The notes beneath the pieces are model-generated. The model made no database searches. It was given only the letters and a program-made list of their open reading frames with translations, and was not told the origin of the DNA. From positions 2,604,001 to 2,668,000 of the forward strand of contig NZ_LT629797.1 of the NCBI RefSeq assembly GCF_900106015.1: 64,000 nt of DNA, written 5' to 3'. Shown here one piece after another: positions 9,782-19,241 of this stretch (its first letter is position 1; each line of letters starts with the position of its first letter). This DNA comes from Pseudomonas sihuiensis. Its GTDB lineage: Bacteria; Pseudomonadota; Gammaproteobacteria; Pseudomonadales; Pseudomonadaceae. Position numbers and translations under genes: made by a program.

Positions 9782-12700
9782 TCAACGCGCCTCGCTCTCC
9801 TTGACCCGGAACCACGCCGCATACAGCGCCGGCAGGAACAACAGGGTCAGCGCCGTGGCCACCACCAGCCCGCCCATGATCGCTACCGCCATCGGCCCGA
9901 AGAACACGCTGCGCGACAGCGGAATCATCGCCAACACCGCCGCCAGTGCAGTGAGCACGATGGGACGGAAGCGGCGCACCGTGGCCTCGATAACGGCGTG
10001 CCAACGGTCCAGACCGTGGCTGATGTCCTGCTCGATCTGATCGACCAGAATCACCGAGTTACGCATGATCATCCCGGCCAGGGCGATGGTGCCGAGCATG
10101 GCAACGAAGCCGAACGGCTGGCGGAAGATCAACAGGAACAGGGTGACGCCAATCAGGCCCAGCGGTGCAGTGAGAAACACCATCGCCGAGCGCGAGAAGC
10201 TTTTCAGCTGCAGCATCAGCAGCGTCAGCACCACCACGATGAACAGCGGGATACCGGCGTTCACCGATTTCTGTCCGCGTTGCGAGTCCTCCACCGTGCC
10301 GCCGACCTCCAGCAGATAACCCGCAGGCAGTTCCGCGCGGATCGGGTCCAGCGTCGGCAGGATCTGCTGGGTCAGACTGGCCGGCTGCTGCTTGCCATAG
10401 ACGTCGGCACGCACGGTGACGTTGGGCAGGCGATTGCGGTGCCAGATGATGCCTTCCTCGAAGCCGTATTCCAGGGTTGCCACCTGCGACAGCGCCACGC
10501 TGCGACCGCTGTCGGTCGGCACCGCCAGGCTCGGCAGCAGGCTCAGTGCCTTGCGTTCCTGCGGCGTGCCGCGCTGAAGAATCTCGATCAGCTCATTGCC
10601 CTCACGGTACTGGCTGACGCTGGTGCCGGACAACGAGCCTTGCAGGAAGCGCGACAACTCGGCGGTGTTGACCCCCAGGGCACGGGCACGATCCTGATCG
10701 ATATTGAGGATCACCACCTTGCTCGGCTCCTCCCAGTCCAGGTGCACGTTCACCACATGCGGGTTCTCACGCACCTTGTCCGCCACCTGACGGGCCAGGG
10801 CACGCACCTCGTCGATATGCTCGCCGCTGACGCGGAACTGGATCGGGTAGCCCACGGGAGGCCCGTTCTCCAGGCGGCTGACGCGGCTACGCAGGGTCGG
10901 GAACTCGTCGTTCATCACCTTGATCAGCCAACCACGCAGGCGCTCGCGCTCTTCGATGCTTTTGGCCAGTACCACGAACTGGGCAAAGCTTGCCGCCGGC
11001 AATTGTTGATCCAGTGGCAGATAGAAACGCGGTGAGCCGGTACCAACATAGGCCACGTAGTTGTCGATGCCAGACTGCTCCTTGAGCAGCTTCTCCAGGC
11101 GATGCACTTCGGCCTCGGTGGCGCTCAGCGAGGCGCCCTCCTCCAGCTTGATGTCGACCATCAGCTCCAGGCGCCCGGAGGCTGGGAAGAACTGTTGCGG
11201 CACGAAGCGAAACAGCAGCACAGAGGCGACGAACAACGCAATGGTCAGCAGGATCACGATGCCGCGACGACGCACGCACCATTCAACCGTGGCGCGAACA
11301 CGGCGGTAGAACGGTGTCGAATAAGGGTCATGCCCGCCTGCGCTGCCACCGTGTTTCGCCGCGTGCAGTTTGGCCAGATCGGGCAGCAGCTTGTCGCCCA
11401 GATAGGGCACGAACATCACCGCCGCGATCCATGAGGCGATCAGCGAAATGGCCACCACCTGGAAGATCGACCGTGTGTACTCACCCGTACCGGACTGCGC
11501 GGTGGCGATGGGCAGGAACCCGGCCGCGGTGATCAGCGTGCCGGTGAGCATCGGAAAGGCCGTGCTGGTCCAGGCGAAGCTGGCCGCCTTGAAGCGGTCG
11601 TAGCCCTGCTCCATCTTGATCGCCATCATCTCCACCGCGATGATCGCGTCGTCCACCAGCAGACCGAGGCCGAGCACCAGTGCGCCGAGAGAAATCTTGT
11701 GCAGGCCTATCCCCAAGTAGTACATGGCAGCAAACGTCATCGCCAGCACCAGCGGAATCACCAGCGCTACCACCAGGCCGGTGCGCACCCCCAGGGAGAA
11801 GAAGCTGACCGCGAGCACGATCACCAGCGCCTCCACCAGCACCTTGACGAACTCGCCCACGCCGGTTTTCACCGCCGCCGGCTGATCCGACACCTTGCGC
11901 AGCTCCATGCCCAACGGCAGCGTCTGTTGCAGGCGGGCGAACTCACCTTCCAACGCCTTGCCCAGCACCAGAATGTCGCCGCCGTCCTTCATCGCCACGG
12001 CGATGCCGATGGCATCCTCGCCCATGAAGCGCATGCGCGGCGCGGGTGGATCATTGAAACCGCGCTTGACCTCGGCCACGTCGGCTATGCGGAAGGTACG
12101 ATCGGCGACGCGAATGGGAAAATCGCGAATTTCCTCCACCGATTCGAAGCGCCCGGTCACACGCAGTTGAATACGCTCGCTGGCGGTTTCGAAGAAACCG
12201 GCAGCCGCCACCGCATTCTGCGCCTCCAGCGCCTGCTGCACGGCAGACAGTGGCAGACCTAGGGTCGCCAGCTTGGTATTGGACAGTTCGATCCAGATTT
12301 TCTCGTCCTGCAGCCCCACCAGCTCAACCTTGCCCACATCCTTGACCCGCTGCAGCTGCAGCTGCAGGCGGTCGGCGTAGTCCTTGAGCACCGCGTAGTC
12401 GAAACCGTTGCCAGTCAGCGCATAGATATTGCCGAAGGTGGTGCCGAACTCGTCGTTGAAGAACGGCCCCTGGATGCCGGGCGGCAGCGTGTGGCGAATG
12501 TCGCTGATCTTCTTGCGCACCTGATACCACAGCTCGGGAATCTCCGAGCTGCGCATGGAGTCGCGCGCCATGAAGGTGACCTGCGACTCGCCCGGACGGG
12601 AGAAGCTGGTGATGCGATCGTACTCACCGGTCTCCATCAGCTTCTTCTCGATGCGCTCGGTGACCTGGCGCGATACCTCTTCGGCGCTGGCGCCCGGCCA

Positions 12701-12856
12701 GTTGGTGCGAATCACCATGGCCTTGAAGGTGAACGGCGGGTCTTCACTCTGCCCCAGCTTGGTATAGGAAAGCGCGCCGACCACAGCGAACAGCAGCATG
12801 ATGTAGAGGACGATCTGGCGATGGCGCAGCGCCCAGGCAGACAGGTTGAAGCTCAT
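9782..12856 (-). CDS. mexK: RND multidrug efflux permease, MexK-like
   Basis: A 1024-aa inner-membrane proton/drug antiporter of the HAE-1 RND family, with 12 expected membrane helices. TM1 is near residues 12-30, and the TM4 segment GLGLLVDDAIIAVEMM carries the paired aspartates of the proton relay. Two large periplasmic loops hold the drug pocket and funnel domains. Length, position directly after a 367-aa adaptor and a divergent TetR gene match P. aeruginosa mexJK-mexL, which exports tetracycline, erythromycin and triclosan using OprM or OpmH. No outer-membrane channel gene follows, as in mexJK. The gene begins 6 bp after the adaptor stop. Confidence 0.9.
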   Translation of the reverse strand: MSFNLSAWALRHRQIVLYIMLLFAVVGALSYTKLGQSEDPPFTFKAMVIRTNWPGASAEEVSRQVTERIEKKLMETGEYDRITSFSRPGESQVTFMARDSMRSSEIPELWYQVRKKISDIRHTLPPGIQGPFFNDEFGTTFGNIYALTGNGFDYAVLKDYADRLQLQLQRVKDVGKVELVGLQDEKIWIELSNTKLATLGLPLSAVQQALEAQNAVAAAGFFETASERIQLRVTGRFESVEEIRDFPIRVADRTFRIADVAEVKRGFNDPPAPRMRFMGEDAIGIAVAMKDGGDILVLGKALEGEFARLQQTLPLGMELRKVSDQPAAVKTGVGEFVKVLVEALVIVLAVSFFSLGVRTGLVVALVIPLVLAMTFAAMYYLGIGLHKISLGALVLGLGLLVDDAIIAVEMMAIKMEQGYDRFKAASFAWTSTAFPMLTGTLITAAGFLPIATAQSGTGEYTRSIFQVVAISLIASWIAAVMFVPYLGDKLLPDLAKLHAAKHGGSAGGHDPYSTPFYRRVRATVEWCVRRRGIVILLTIALFVASVLLFRFVPQQFFPASGRLELMVDIKLEEGASLSATEAEVHRLEKLLKEQSGIDNYVAYVGTGSPRFYLPLDQQLPAASFAQFVVLAKSIEERERLRGWLIKVMNDEFPTLRSRVSRLENGPPVGYPIQFRVSGEHIDEVRALARQVADKVRENPHVVNVHLDWEEPSKVVILNIDQDRARALGVNTAELSRFLQGSLSGTSVSQYREGNELIEILQRGTPQERKALSLLPSLAVPTDSGRSVALSQVATLEYGFEEGIIWHRNRLPNVTVRADVYGKQQPASLTQQILPTLDPIRAELPAGYLLEVGGTVEDSQRGQKSVNAGIPLFIVVVLTLLMLQLKSFSRSAMVFLTAPLGLIGVTLFLLIFRQPFGFVAMLGTIALAGMIMRNSVILVDQIEQDISHGLDRWHAVIEATVRRFRPIVLTALAAVLAMIPLSRSVFFGPMAVAIMGGLVVATALTLLFLPALYAAWFRVKESEAR

Positions 12857-12862
12857 GCGGGC

Positions 12863-13966
12863 TTACTCCTTGACGGCCAGTTCGACGTTGCGGTTGTCCC
12901 GATCGACCGGGCGTACCTGCTGGCCTTCGCGAAGAATCTGCACCCCGGCTGCGACTACCCAATCGGAAGCGACGAGCCCCTCCAGCACCGGCACCCGGTC
13001 ATCACCATAGGCACCGACACGCACCGGGCGGCGCTGCACGATGTGCTCCTTGGGGTCCACGACCCAGACGAACGCCTGGTCCTGCTCGGCGCTGAGTGCC
13101 GACAGCGGCACCGCAAGCGGTACCTCGCCATTGCTGGCAATGAATACCCGCGCGCTCTGCCCCAACTCAGCCGGCACCTTGCCTTCGGTGAAAGCGACAC
13201 GGGCGGCGAAAGTGCGCGACTGGGGATCGGCCGCCGGCGCCATCTCGCGGATGCGTCCGGGGAAACGCTGATCGGGCTGCGACCAGAGTTCCACCTCGAC
13301 CACCTGACCAATCTCGAAACGACCAAAGCTCTGCTCCGGCAGGCTGATCGACACCTCACGCTCACCATCGGCAGCCAGAGTGAACACCGTCTGACCGGCC
13401 GCCACCACCTGCCCCACTTCGACCGCACGACGGGCGATCACGCCGTCCTGCGAGGCCCGCAGCACGGCATAGTCGGTCTGATTGCGGGCCACGTCGTACT
13501 CGGCCTTGACCTGTTTCAGACGCGCTTCGCCAGCACGGTACTGGTTCTCGACGTTGTCGAACTGCGAGCGGCTGACCAGATTGCGCCCAAGCAGCGCCTT
13601 GTAGCGCTCACGCTCGGCGCGCACGGTCTGCAGGTTGGCCTCGGCTGCCGCCATCTGCGCGCGGATGGCTTCCAGCTGCAGGCGCACGTCCTGTGGGTCC
13701 AGTTCGGCCAGTGGCTGATCCTTCTTCACCCGGTCGCCGACATCCACCATGCGCTTGCTCACCTTGCCGGCGATACGGAAGGCCAGCTCCGGCTCGTAAC
13801 GTGCACGCACCTCGCCCGGATAGCTGTCGACCAGCGCAGTAGCCGGCTGCGGCTGCACCACCATGGCAGGACGGATCGGTTGCTCCGCCTGTTCACCGTT
13901 ACCGCAGGCAGACAGCAGGAAGACGAGACCCAGAGAAGCAACGAGCGGGAGAACATGGCGAGACAT
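12863..13966 (-). CDS. mexJ: RND efflux periplasmic adaptor, MexJ-like
   Basis: A 367-aa membrane-fusion lipoprotein that bridges the MexK permease and an outer-membrane channel. The signal peptide ends in the lipobox LLSAC with Cys21 as lipid anchor. Next come a beta-barrel/lipoyl half (ELAFRIAGKVSKRMVDVGDRVKKDQPLAELD), an alpha-helical hairpin at about 85-160 (AAAEANLQTVRAERERYKAL), and the second lipoyl half DGVIARRAVEVGQVV. It is the first gene of the mexJK operon and divergent from mexL. The 91-bp gap holds inverted operator half-sites. Confidence 0.9.
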   Translation of the reverse strand: MSRHVLPLVASLGLVFLLSACGNGEQAEQPIRPAMVVQPQPATALVDSYPGEVRARYEPELAFRIAGKVSKRMVDVGDRVKKDQPLAELDPQDVRLQLEAIRAQMAAAEANLQTVRAERERYKALLGRNLVSRSQFDNVENQYRAGEARLKQVKAEYDVARNQTDYAVLRASQDGVIARRAVEVGQVVAAGQTVFTLAADGEREVSISLPEQSFGRFEIGQVVEVELWSQPDQRFPGRIREMAPAADPQSRTFAARVAFTEGKVPAELGQSARVFIASNGEVPLAVPLSALSAEQDQAFVWVVDPKEHIVQRRPVRVGAYGDDRVPVLEGLVASDWVVAAGVQILREGQQVRPVDRDNRNVELAVKE

Positions 13967-13989
13967 GTGTAAGACCTTTCAGAGAAGGT

Positions 13990-14038
13990 TTGGAATATTT
14001 GTACTGGCGGGTATAGTAAAAATAGCAAACTCGCCAGT
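13990..14038. promoter_or_regulatory. mexJ-mexL intergenic operator/promoter
   Basis: ACTGGCG (14003-14009) and CGCCAGT (14032-14038) form an inverted repeat, a likely MexL site. For the mexL direction, TTGGAA (13990-13995) and TATAGT (14012-14017), 16 bp apart, make a good sigma-70 promoter. Bound repressor would cover it and so control both genes. Confidence 0.55.
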
Positions 14039-14057
14039 CCAGTATTAAAATCCGCCA

Positions 14058-14693
14058 ATGCCTGACAAGTTGTTACAACCTTCCGGCCCCGGCCGTCCGA
14101 AGGATCCCGCCAAACGTCGTGCCATCCTCGAGGCAGCCAAGAGTCTGTTCCTGCGCAACGGTTACGACGGCAGCAGCATGGACGCCATCGCCGCCGAGGC
14201 TGGGGTTTCCAAGCTCACGGTGTACAGCCACTTCACCGACAAGGAGACCCTGTTCTCTGCGGCGATCAAGGCCAAGTGCGAGGAGCAGCTTCCCGAACTG
14301 CTGTTCGAACTGCCGGATAACGTGCCGCTGGAAAGCCAGCTCCTGGAAATCGCGCGTGGCTTCCTGGCGCTGGTCAACAGTCGCGAATCGGTAGAAATGC
14401 ACCGGATGATGGTGAACCTGGCCAGCCAGGGCTCGAAGCTGTCGCAGCTGTTCTACGAAGCCGGTCCGAAGCGGGTACAGGAAGAGATGGAAGTGCTACT
14501 GCACAAGGCCGCCAAGCGCGGTCTACTGAGCCTGGATAATCCGCATCTGGCCGCCGATCACTTCTTCAGCCTGCTCAAGGGCGGCGCGCACTTTCGCCTG
14601 CTGATCGGTTGTGGCGAACCGCTGAAAGGTGAAGACGCCGAGCATCATGTGCAGGATGCAGTGCAATTGTTTCTGCGCGCCTACAGACCCTGA
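14058..14693 (+). CDS. mexL: TetR-family repressor of mexJK
   Basis: A 211-aa TetR regulator. The N-terminal HTH lies at about residues 20-62 (AAKSLFLRNGYDGSSMDAIA, then AGVSKLTVYSHF). The rest is a helical ligand and dimer domain (TetR_C_7/AefR-like). It is transcribed away from mexJK and should repress both itself and the pump, as MexL does in P. aeruginosa. Its stop codon lies 4 bp from the convergent rsmJ stop. Confidence 0.92.
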   Translation: MPDKLLQPSGPGRPKDPAKRRAILEAAKSLFLRNGYDGSSMDAIAAEAGVSKLTVYSHFTDKETLFSAAIKAKCEEQLPELLFELPDNVPLESQLLEIARGFLALVNSRESVEMHRMMVNLASQGSKLSQLFYEAGPKRVQEEMEVLLHKAAKRGLLSLDNPHLAADHFFSLLKGGAHFRLLIGCGEPLKGEDAEHHVQDAVQLFLRAYRP

Positions 14694-14697
14694 CTGG

Positions 14698-15489
14698 TTA
14701 CACCTGAGCGCCGGCTTCCAGCTTCTTCTTCGGGTAGATGTCGTAGCGGCTGGATTTACCCTCCAGCACATAGCCCGGCTTGCCACCTTCGATTGCCGGG
14801 GCCTTGCGCGGGCGCTTGACCACCACGCGATGGGTGGCCAGCGCCAGCGCCGCTTCGAGCAACGCAGGCGCATCCAGGTCATCGCCGACAAACGGGCGGA
14901 ACAGGCGCATTTCCTTCTTCACCAGCGCACTCTTGTCGCGATGCGGGAACATCGGATCGAGATAGATCACCTGTGGCGCCTCCCCTTGCCAGCTGCGCAT
15001 CAGCTCGATGGCGTTACCGGTAAGCAGGCGCATGCGCGCCACGATGGGTGCCACGTCGAGGTTCAGTGCCGCACGCTGCAGGCCGTCCTCCAGCAACGCC
15101 GCCACCAGCGGCTGGCGCTCGATCAGGGTCATCTCGCAGCCCAGGCTGGCCAGCACGAACGAGTCACGCCCCAGCCCCGCGGTCGCATCGAGAATCCGTG
15201 GTCGAATGCCCGACTGCACCCCCACCGCCTTGGCGATCATCTGCCCACTGCCGCCGCCGAACTGGCGGCGATGCGCCGCCGCCCCCTCGACGAAATCCAC
15301 CCGTACCGGGCCAGGCGCCTTGTCGCCCAGCTCGACCAGTTGCAGCCCGTCGTCGCCCAGTTGCAGGGCGAACTCGGTCTCGCCGTCTTGCCTCAAGTCC
15401 AGGCGCGATGCCCATTGAGCAGCCGCTGCGGCGTACTGAGGATGCAAGGCTTGGATACGGATGCTGGCGTTGTGCCGCTCGTCGGTCAT
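14698..15489 (-). CDS. rsmJ: 16S rRNA (guanine-1516-N2)-methyltransferase
   Basis: An SAM-dependent methyltransferase that modifies G1516 of 16S rRNA (formerly YhiQ). SAM motif I is [18 protein letters not shown], and motif IV is the catalytic YLDPMFPHR. The C-terminal [11 protein letters not shown] is also typical. I chose the ATG at 15489, giving 263 aa as I recall for the P. aeruginosa protein, instead of a GTG 24 bp upstream. It converges on mexL. Confidence 0.93.
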   Translation of the reverse strand: MTDERHNASIRIQALHPQYAAAAAQWASRLDLRQDGETEFALQLGDDGLQLVELGDKAPGPVRVDFVEGAAAHRRQFGGGSGQMIAKAVGVQSGIRPRILDATAGLGRDSFVLASLGCEMTLIERQPLVAALLEDGLQRAALNLDVAPIVARMRLLTGNAIELMRSWQGEAPQVIYLDPMFPHRDKSALVKKEMRLFRPFVGDDLDAPALLEAALALATHRVVVKRPRKAPAIEGGKPGYVLEGKSSRYDIYPKKKLEAGAQV

Positions 15490-15595
15490 TGGCTCGTTCT
15501 GCTCAAAAATCACTCAAAGCACCGGCCACACGGCCGATATCGAAGAAGCGGCATTCTGCCAGACCCGGCCGCCGACAGCCGCATCGAGAGTGAAC

Positions 15596-16363
15596 ATGTT
15601 CGACGCCCTCTCCGCCCCACGTCCTAGTAGCAGCCCTGCCAACGCTCGTCCTCTCGATGACGAACTCGACCGCGCGACGCACGAATCCATCAACTATCAG
15701 ATTCTGCGCCGCACTTTGGGTATCGAAGACGAGCAGAAACCCGGTGAGATCGCTCGTGAGCTGCGGGAAACCGCCGAGCCACCTGCCGTGTCCAGCAGCG
15801 CCGCCGTGGTCAGCCAGGCGGTAATCGATCAACGCGGCCTGGAACTGAATGTCAGCCTGGGCCAGGCGCCCCAGCAGGTCGATCCGCTGGTACTGGATAT
15901 GGCTGACAACGGCTTCTCCACCAGCGGTCTTGGCCGCCCCGTGCGCTTCGATCTGGATGCCGACGGAAGCATGGACTCGATCAGCGTACCCACCGGTGAC
16001 GACGCGCTACTGGCGCTGGATCGTAACGGCAACGGGCGTATCGACGATGGTCGCGAGCTGTTCGGCGATCAGCATGGCGCCGCCAATGGCTTCGCCGAAC
16101 TGGCGCGCTTCGACGACAACGGCGACGGCCGTATCGATGCGGCCGATGCGGTATTCGACCAGCTGCGCCTGCTGCGTTTCGATGCCCAGGGCCGCCAGCA
16201 GTTGCAGACACTCGGCGAAGCTGGCGTCAGCGCCATCGACCTGCGCGCCCGCGACGTCAGCATCGCCCTGGGCGCTTATGACCAGATCGCCCAGTTGGGC
16301 CGATTCGAATTCGCCGATGGGCGCAGCGGGCAGGCGGCCGATCTGCTGTTGGCCAAGCGCTAG
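15596..16363 (+). CDS. EF-hand calcium-binding protein, 255 aa
   Basis: A predicted soluble protein with no clear signal peptide. Residues 97-125 read like the opening of calcium-dependent repeat proteins (PLVLDMADNGF, FDLDADGSMD). Two canonical EF-loops follow: DRNGNGRIDDGRE (142-154) and DDNGDGRIDAAD (173-184), with Asp/Asn at positions 1, 3 and 5. Between them is ELFGDQHGAANGFAEL. The N-terminal 90 residues are low in hydrophobics and rich in Pro, Ala and Ser, so they are probably disordered. Orthologues lie beside rsmJ in other pseudomonads, as I recall (PA3681 region). Role unknown; calcium sensing or buffering is an inference. The start at 15596 is the first ATG after the rsmJ promoter region. 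Confidence 0.75.
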   Translation: MFDALSAPRPSSSPANARPLDDELDRATHESINYQILRRTLGIEDEQKPGEIARELRETAEPPAVSSSAAVVSQAVIDQRGLELNVSLGQAPQQVDPLVLDMADNGFSTSGLGRPVRFDLDADGSMDSISVPTGDDALLALDRNGNGRIDDGRELFGDQHGAANGFAELARFDDNGDGRIDAADAVFDQLRLLRFDAQGRQQLQTLGEAGVSAIDLRARDVSIALGAYDQIAQLGRFEFADGRSGQAADLLLAKR

Positions 16364-16385
16364 GGATGGCGAAGCTTTTTCGTTG

Positions 16386-16442
16386 CCGTAGGGCGGATGC
16401 AAACCGCCATTGGCGCTATGGCGGGTTGCACCCGCCCTACGG
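16386..16442. repeat. Inverted pair of GTAGGGCGG-type REPs
   Basis: CGTAGGGCGGATGCAAACCG at the left is mirrored by GGTTGCACCCGCCCTACGG at the right around TTGGCGCTAT. It lies between two convergent genes and may double as a bidirectional terminator. Confidence 0.7.
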
Positions 16443-16454
16443 ATCGTAAGCGCC

Positions 16455-17162
16455 TCAGCGGCACATCCGCCACATGCCCATATCCACGTGAAAGTGGTCG
16501 CGGTGTGCAGTGTTGTATTCCGGGCCCAGGGTGACGTTGAAGCTGTCACAGGCCGCTTCCTGCACCAGACGCAGAAAGCGCGCCTTGTCGCCCTGCGCCG
16601 GCCAGTCGCGCAGCACGCTAATGTGCTGGCCGTCGCGCAGACGGAAGCCGACCATATCCAGCGCGTTGGCATAGGAATGCTGGCTGGGCCGCTGGCTGCC
16701 GGCAATGCTGCGACAGGCGAAGCTGCCGACATGCTCGACGCGGGTCACCGGCTGGCCGAATACCGCCTGCGCAGCGGGCTGCAAGCCATGTCGCTCGAAC
16801 AGGGCGAAACTCACCGCCAGCGGGCAGGTGGCCATGAAGCTGCTGCTCAGGCCAACGTTGGCGCCCTGGATGCGCACGGCGTTTTCCACCGGGCAACCGG
16901 GGTGCGGCGTGCTGTCGGCCAGATGGGTAAAACGCAGCCCGGACGTCGCCAAGGCCAGGTCGCACAACTCGCGATCGTCACCCAGACGCCAGAGCTTGAA
17001 GGGGGTCAGCAGGTTCGGCGTCTCTCGCACATCCAGCGGCGCCCAGGGGTTGAAACGCGGCGCCACCTCCAACCAGCCACGCCACAGCGCCATCAGCAGC
17101 GCTGCGCCCAGCAGCAAGGAGAGAAACAGCAAACGGCCGATTATCCGTATCAGCATATCCAT
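16455..17162 (-). CDS. Extensin-like family protein with N-terminal membrane anchor
   Basis: A 235-aa protein. Residues 5-27 form a hydrophobic anchor (IIGRLLFLSLLLGAALLMAL). The rest matches the extensin_like_C family: paired cysteines, SYANALDMVGF and the terminal HRDHFHVDMG, which resembles the His/Asp metal site of D-Ala-D-Ala carboxypeptidase-like (VanY/MepA) folds. A periplasmic cell-wall or polysaccharide hydrolase role is plausible but unproven. It lies 6 bp after the DUF72 gene on the same strand and is probably co-transcribed with it. Confidence 0.82.
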   Translation of the reverse strand: MDMLIRIIGRLLFLSLLLGAALLMALWRGWLEVAPRFNPWAPLDVRETPNLLTPFKLWRLGDDRELCDLALATSGLRFTHLADSTPHPGCPVENAVRIQGANVGLSSSFMATCPLAVSFALFERHGLQPAAQAVFGQPVTRVEHVGSFACRSIAGSQRPSQHSYANALDMVGFRLRDGQHISVLRDWPAQGDKARFLRLVQEAACDSFNVTLGPEYNTAHRDHFHVDMGMWRMCR

Positions 17163-17168
17163 GCTCCA

Positions 17169-18038
17169 TCAGAGTAAGCCAAGCTGCTCCAGTTCCGGTT
17201 CAATCTGCAACACAGGCAGTTCGGGCAAGCCAGGCAGGCGCTGCATCAGCTGCTCATGAAAACGCCGCGCCAGCTCCGGTGCCAGGCGGTTATCCGAGGT
17301 ATGAGCGAATACGTAGGGAGACAGTCCCTGCTCGATCCAGCCGGCGACCTTGTCCAGCCAGGGCAGCATGAAGGGGTCGTTAGCCAGCAACTCGGGGTGG
17401 CCGATGAAGCGCAACTGCGGGCCCTGACTGAACGCGGTAGGCCGAGTCGGCAGACGCGGCTTCTTGGCTTGCGCATGCAGCACGGCGGGCTCCTGCGAGT
17501 CGCAGCTGAACAGCGCGCGCGAATCCAGGCAGATGCGCTCGATACCACGCTCGTGCAGCAGGCGATTGAGCATACGCTCGGCATCGCCCTTGGCGAAGAA
17601 TTCCGGGTGGCGCACCTCTATCGCCAGCGGCCAGTCACCCCATTGCTCGATGAACGCCGCCAGCTCCGCCAACCGCGATGGTCCGAAGCTGGCCGGCAGT
17701 TGCAGCCAGTAAGGCGCTACCCGTTCGCCGAGCGGCGCCAGCAACTGGCGAAACTGCGTGACCTCATCCAGTTGCTGGCAAAGATCCTCGCTATGGCTGA
17801 TGTCTCGCGGCAACTTGGCGCAGAAACGAAAGTGCGCCGGCATGACCTGCGCCCAGCGCGCCACCGTTTGCTCGCTGGGCCTGGCATAGAACGTGGTGTT
17901 GCCTTCCACCGCGTTGAATACCTCGGTGTAGCGGCTGAGAAACTCGGTTGGCCGGGTATCCTGCGGATACAGCGTGGCGCGCCAGGCCGCTTCGCTCCAG
18001 GATGGACAACCGAGGTAATAGGGAAGCGCAGCGCTCAT
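17169..18038 (-). CDS. DUF72 (YecE-like) TIM-barrel protein
   Basis: A 289-aa DUF72 protein. It opens with YYLGCPSWSEAAWRATLYPQ, followed by FNAVEGNTTFYARPSEQTVARW and the FRFCAKLPRDISH strand, which are family hallmarks. EVRHPEF and the histidine and tyrosine near the C-terminus (SPYVFAHTSDNRLAPELARR) complete the barrel. The family has unknown activity, possibly linked to nucleic acids or to UV/radiation stress. First gene of a two-gene unit with the extensin-like gene. Confidence 0.88.
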   Translation of the reverse strand: MSAALPYYLGCPSWSEAAWRATLYPQDTRPTEFLSRYTEVFNAVEGNTTFYARPSEQTVARWAQVMPAHFRFCAKLPRDISHSEDLCQQLDEVTQFRQLLAPLGERVAPYWLQLPASFGPSRLAELAAFIEQWGDWPLAIEVRHPEFFAKGDAERMLNRLLHERGIERICLDSRALFSCDSQEPAVLHAQAKKPRLPTRPTAFSQGPQLRFIGHPELLANDPFMLPWLDKVAGWIEQGLSPYVFAHTSDNRLAPELARRFHEQLMQRLPGLPELPVLQIEPELEQLGLL

Positions 18039-18080
18039 CGATCGGTTTAGCGGGCCTGGCTGAGAGGGTGTGAAACGGGG

Positions 18081-18425
18081 TTACGCGTAGAGATCGAGCC
18101 CGAGGACTTCCTGCGCATCGTACTCGCTGGCGTAAGCGGCGGTGGTGCTGTAGCTGGCCAACGCCTGTGCAGCACGGTTGCTCAGCGCAGGCTGTTGATA
18201 ACCGAGATCCTGCGAACGGGTCGGCAGGCTGTCGGTGTTACTGCTGCTGGCCTGTACGCGGCGAATCTGCGGCGCCTGCTCCAGCCCCTGGCTGCTGGCT
18301 GGGGCAGCCGGTTGTTCACGCTGGGCCTCGACCTCCCGCTGCGCCTCGCGATAGGGCGTGACCGCAGTCCCCGAACGAGGGCCACGATCTGGCGAGTAGG
18401 AAGGTAGGTAACCGTCGATCCGCAT
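18081..18425 (-). CDS. Small hypothetical protein, 114 aa
   Basis: Not recognised as any named family. The protein is polar, rich in Ala, Gln, Ser and Arg, without signal peptide or membrane segment, and probably disordered (REAQREVEAQREQPAAPASS). A gene of similar size lies between DUF72 and tsaB in other pseudomonads, as I recall, which supports it being real. The C-terminus ends in a more ordered segment with YDAQEVLGLDLYA. Confidence 0.6.
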   Translation of the reverse strand: MRIDGYLPSYSPDRGPRSGTAVTPYREAQREVEAQREQPAAPASSQGLEQAPQIRRVQASSSNTDSLPTRSQDLGYQQPALSNRAAQALASYSTTAAYASEYDAQEVLGLDLYA

Positions 18426-18538
18426 CTAGGGCTGCTCGGTGGGCTCGGCTGAACAAGGGACAGTGCTGGCAATGTAGCGGCGGGCTGCGTCCTTGGCAAA
18501 TGCCGAAGAGTTCTTGGCGCCAAGCATCCGACCAGTTG

Positions 18539-19222
18539 TCATGCCGGCGGTGCTTTCGGCGTGGCGACCTGGTCACGCAGGTACACCGGCTGCGCCTGAT
18601 CGGCCGGCAACGCCTCGCCACGCGCCCAGGCAAAACGGGCCAGAGTCAGCAGGTCTTCGGCGTGCGGCAGCATGCTGCCATCCATGCTCACCGGTGTGAG
18701 GGCGATACGCGCGGCGAAGGTGCCCCAACCGGTGCCGGCGCCGAACCACTCACCATCGCTGCCACGCGGCGCCTCGGCTTGCTCCGGCGGCAACACCGCC
18801 TCCTGACCGAGCAGACGCATCTCGCCGGCTTCGGCGCGGTAGCAACCCCAATAGACTTCGTCCATGCGCGCGTCGATGGCGGCTGCGACCTGGGTCGCAC
18901 CCTGCTCACGCAGCGCACGCTGGGCCAACACGGCCAGATTGGATACCGGCAGCACCGGCCGATCCAGGGCAAAGGCCAGGCCCTGCACCACGCCGATGGC
19001 GATGCGCACACCGGTGAAAGCACCCGGGCCACGGCCGAAAGCAATGGCATCCAGCGCCGAAGCGGCGATACCTGCCTCAGCCAACAGTTGCTGAATCATC
19101 GGCAACAGGCGCTGCGCGTGCATACGCGGGGCGACTTCGTAGTGGCTGAGCACGCGACCGTCATGCAGCAGCGCGACGGAGCAGGCTTCGGTGGCGGTAT
19201 CGAGGGCCAGGAGAGTGGTCAT
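18539..19222 (-). CDS. tsaB: tRNA t6A threonylcarbamoyltransferase complex subunit TsaB
   Basis: A 227-aa ASKHA-fold protein that dimerises with TsaD to make the universal t6A37 tRNA modification. Family signs are the N-terminal LLALDTATEACSVALLHDG, HAQRLLPMI, and GPGAFTGVRIAIGVVQGLA. The start at 19222 removes a 23-residue upstream extension that would read through a terminator hairpin (19242-19268). That hairpin lies only 20 bp before the ATG, so tsaB either has a promoter overlapping it or is attenuated. Confidence 0.95.
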   Translation of the reverse strand: MTTLLALDTATEACSVALLHDGRVLSHYEVAPRMHAQRLLPMIQQLLAEAGIAASALDAIAFGRGPGAFTGVRIAIGVVQGLAFALDRPVLPVSNLAVLAQRALREQGATQVAAAIDARMDEVYWGCYRAEAGEMRLLGQEAVLPPEQAEAPRGSDGEWFGAGTGWGTFAARIALTPVSMDGSMLPHAEDLLTLARFAWARGEALPADQAQPVYLRDQVATPKAPPA

Positions 19223-19241
19223 TGCATTCGGACAGCTGAAG

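Noticed and set aside
16386..16442. Possible CRISPR-like repeat
   Set aside because: Only one inverted pair, no direct repeats with spacers; it is a REP pair.
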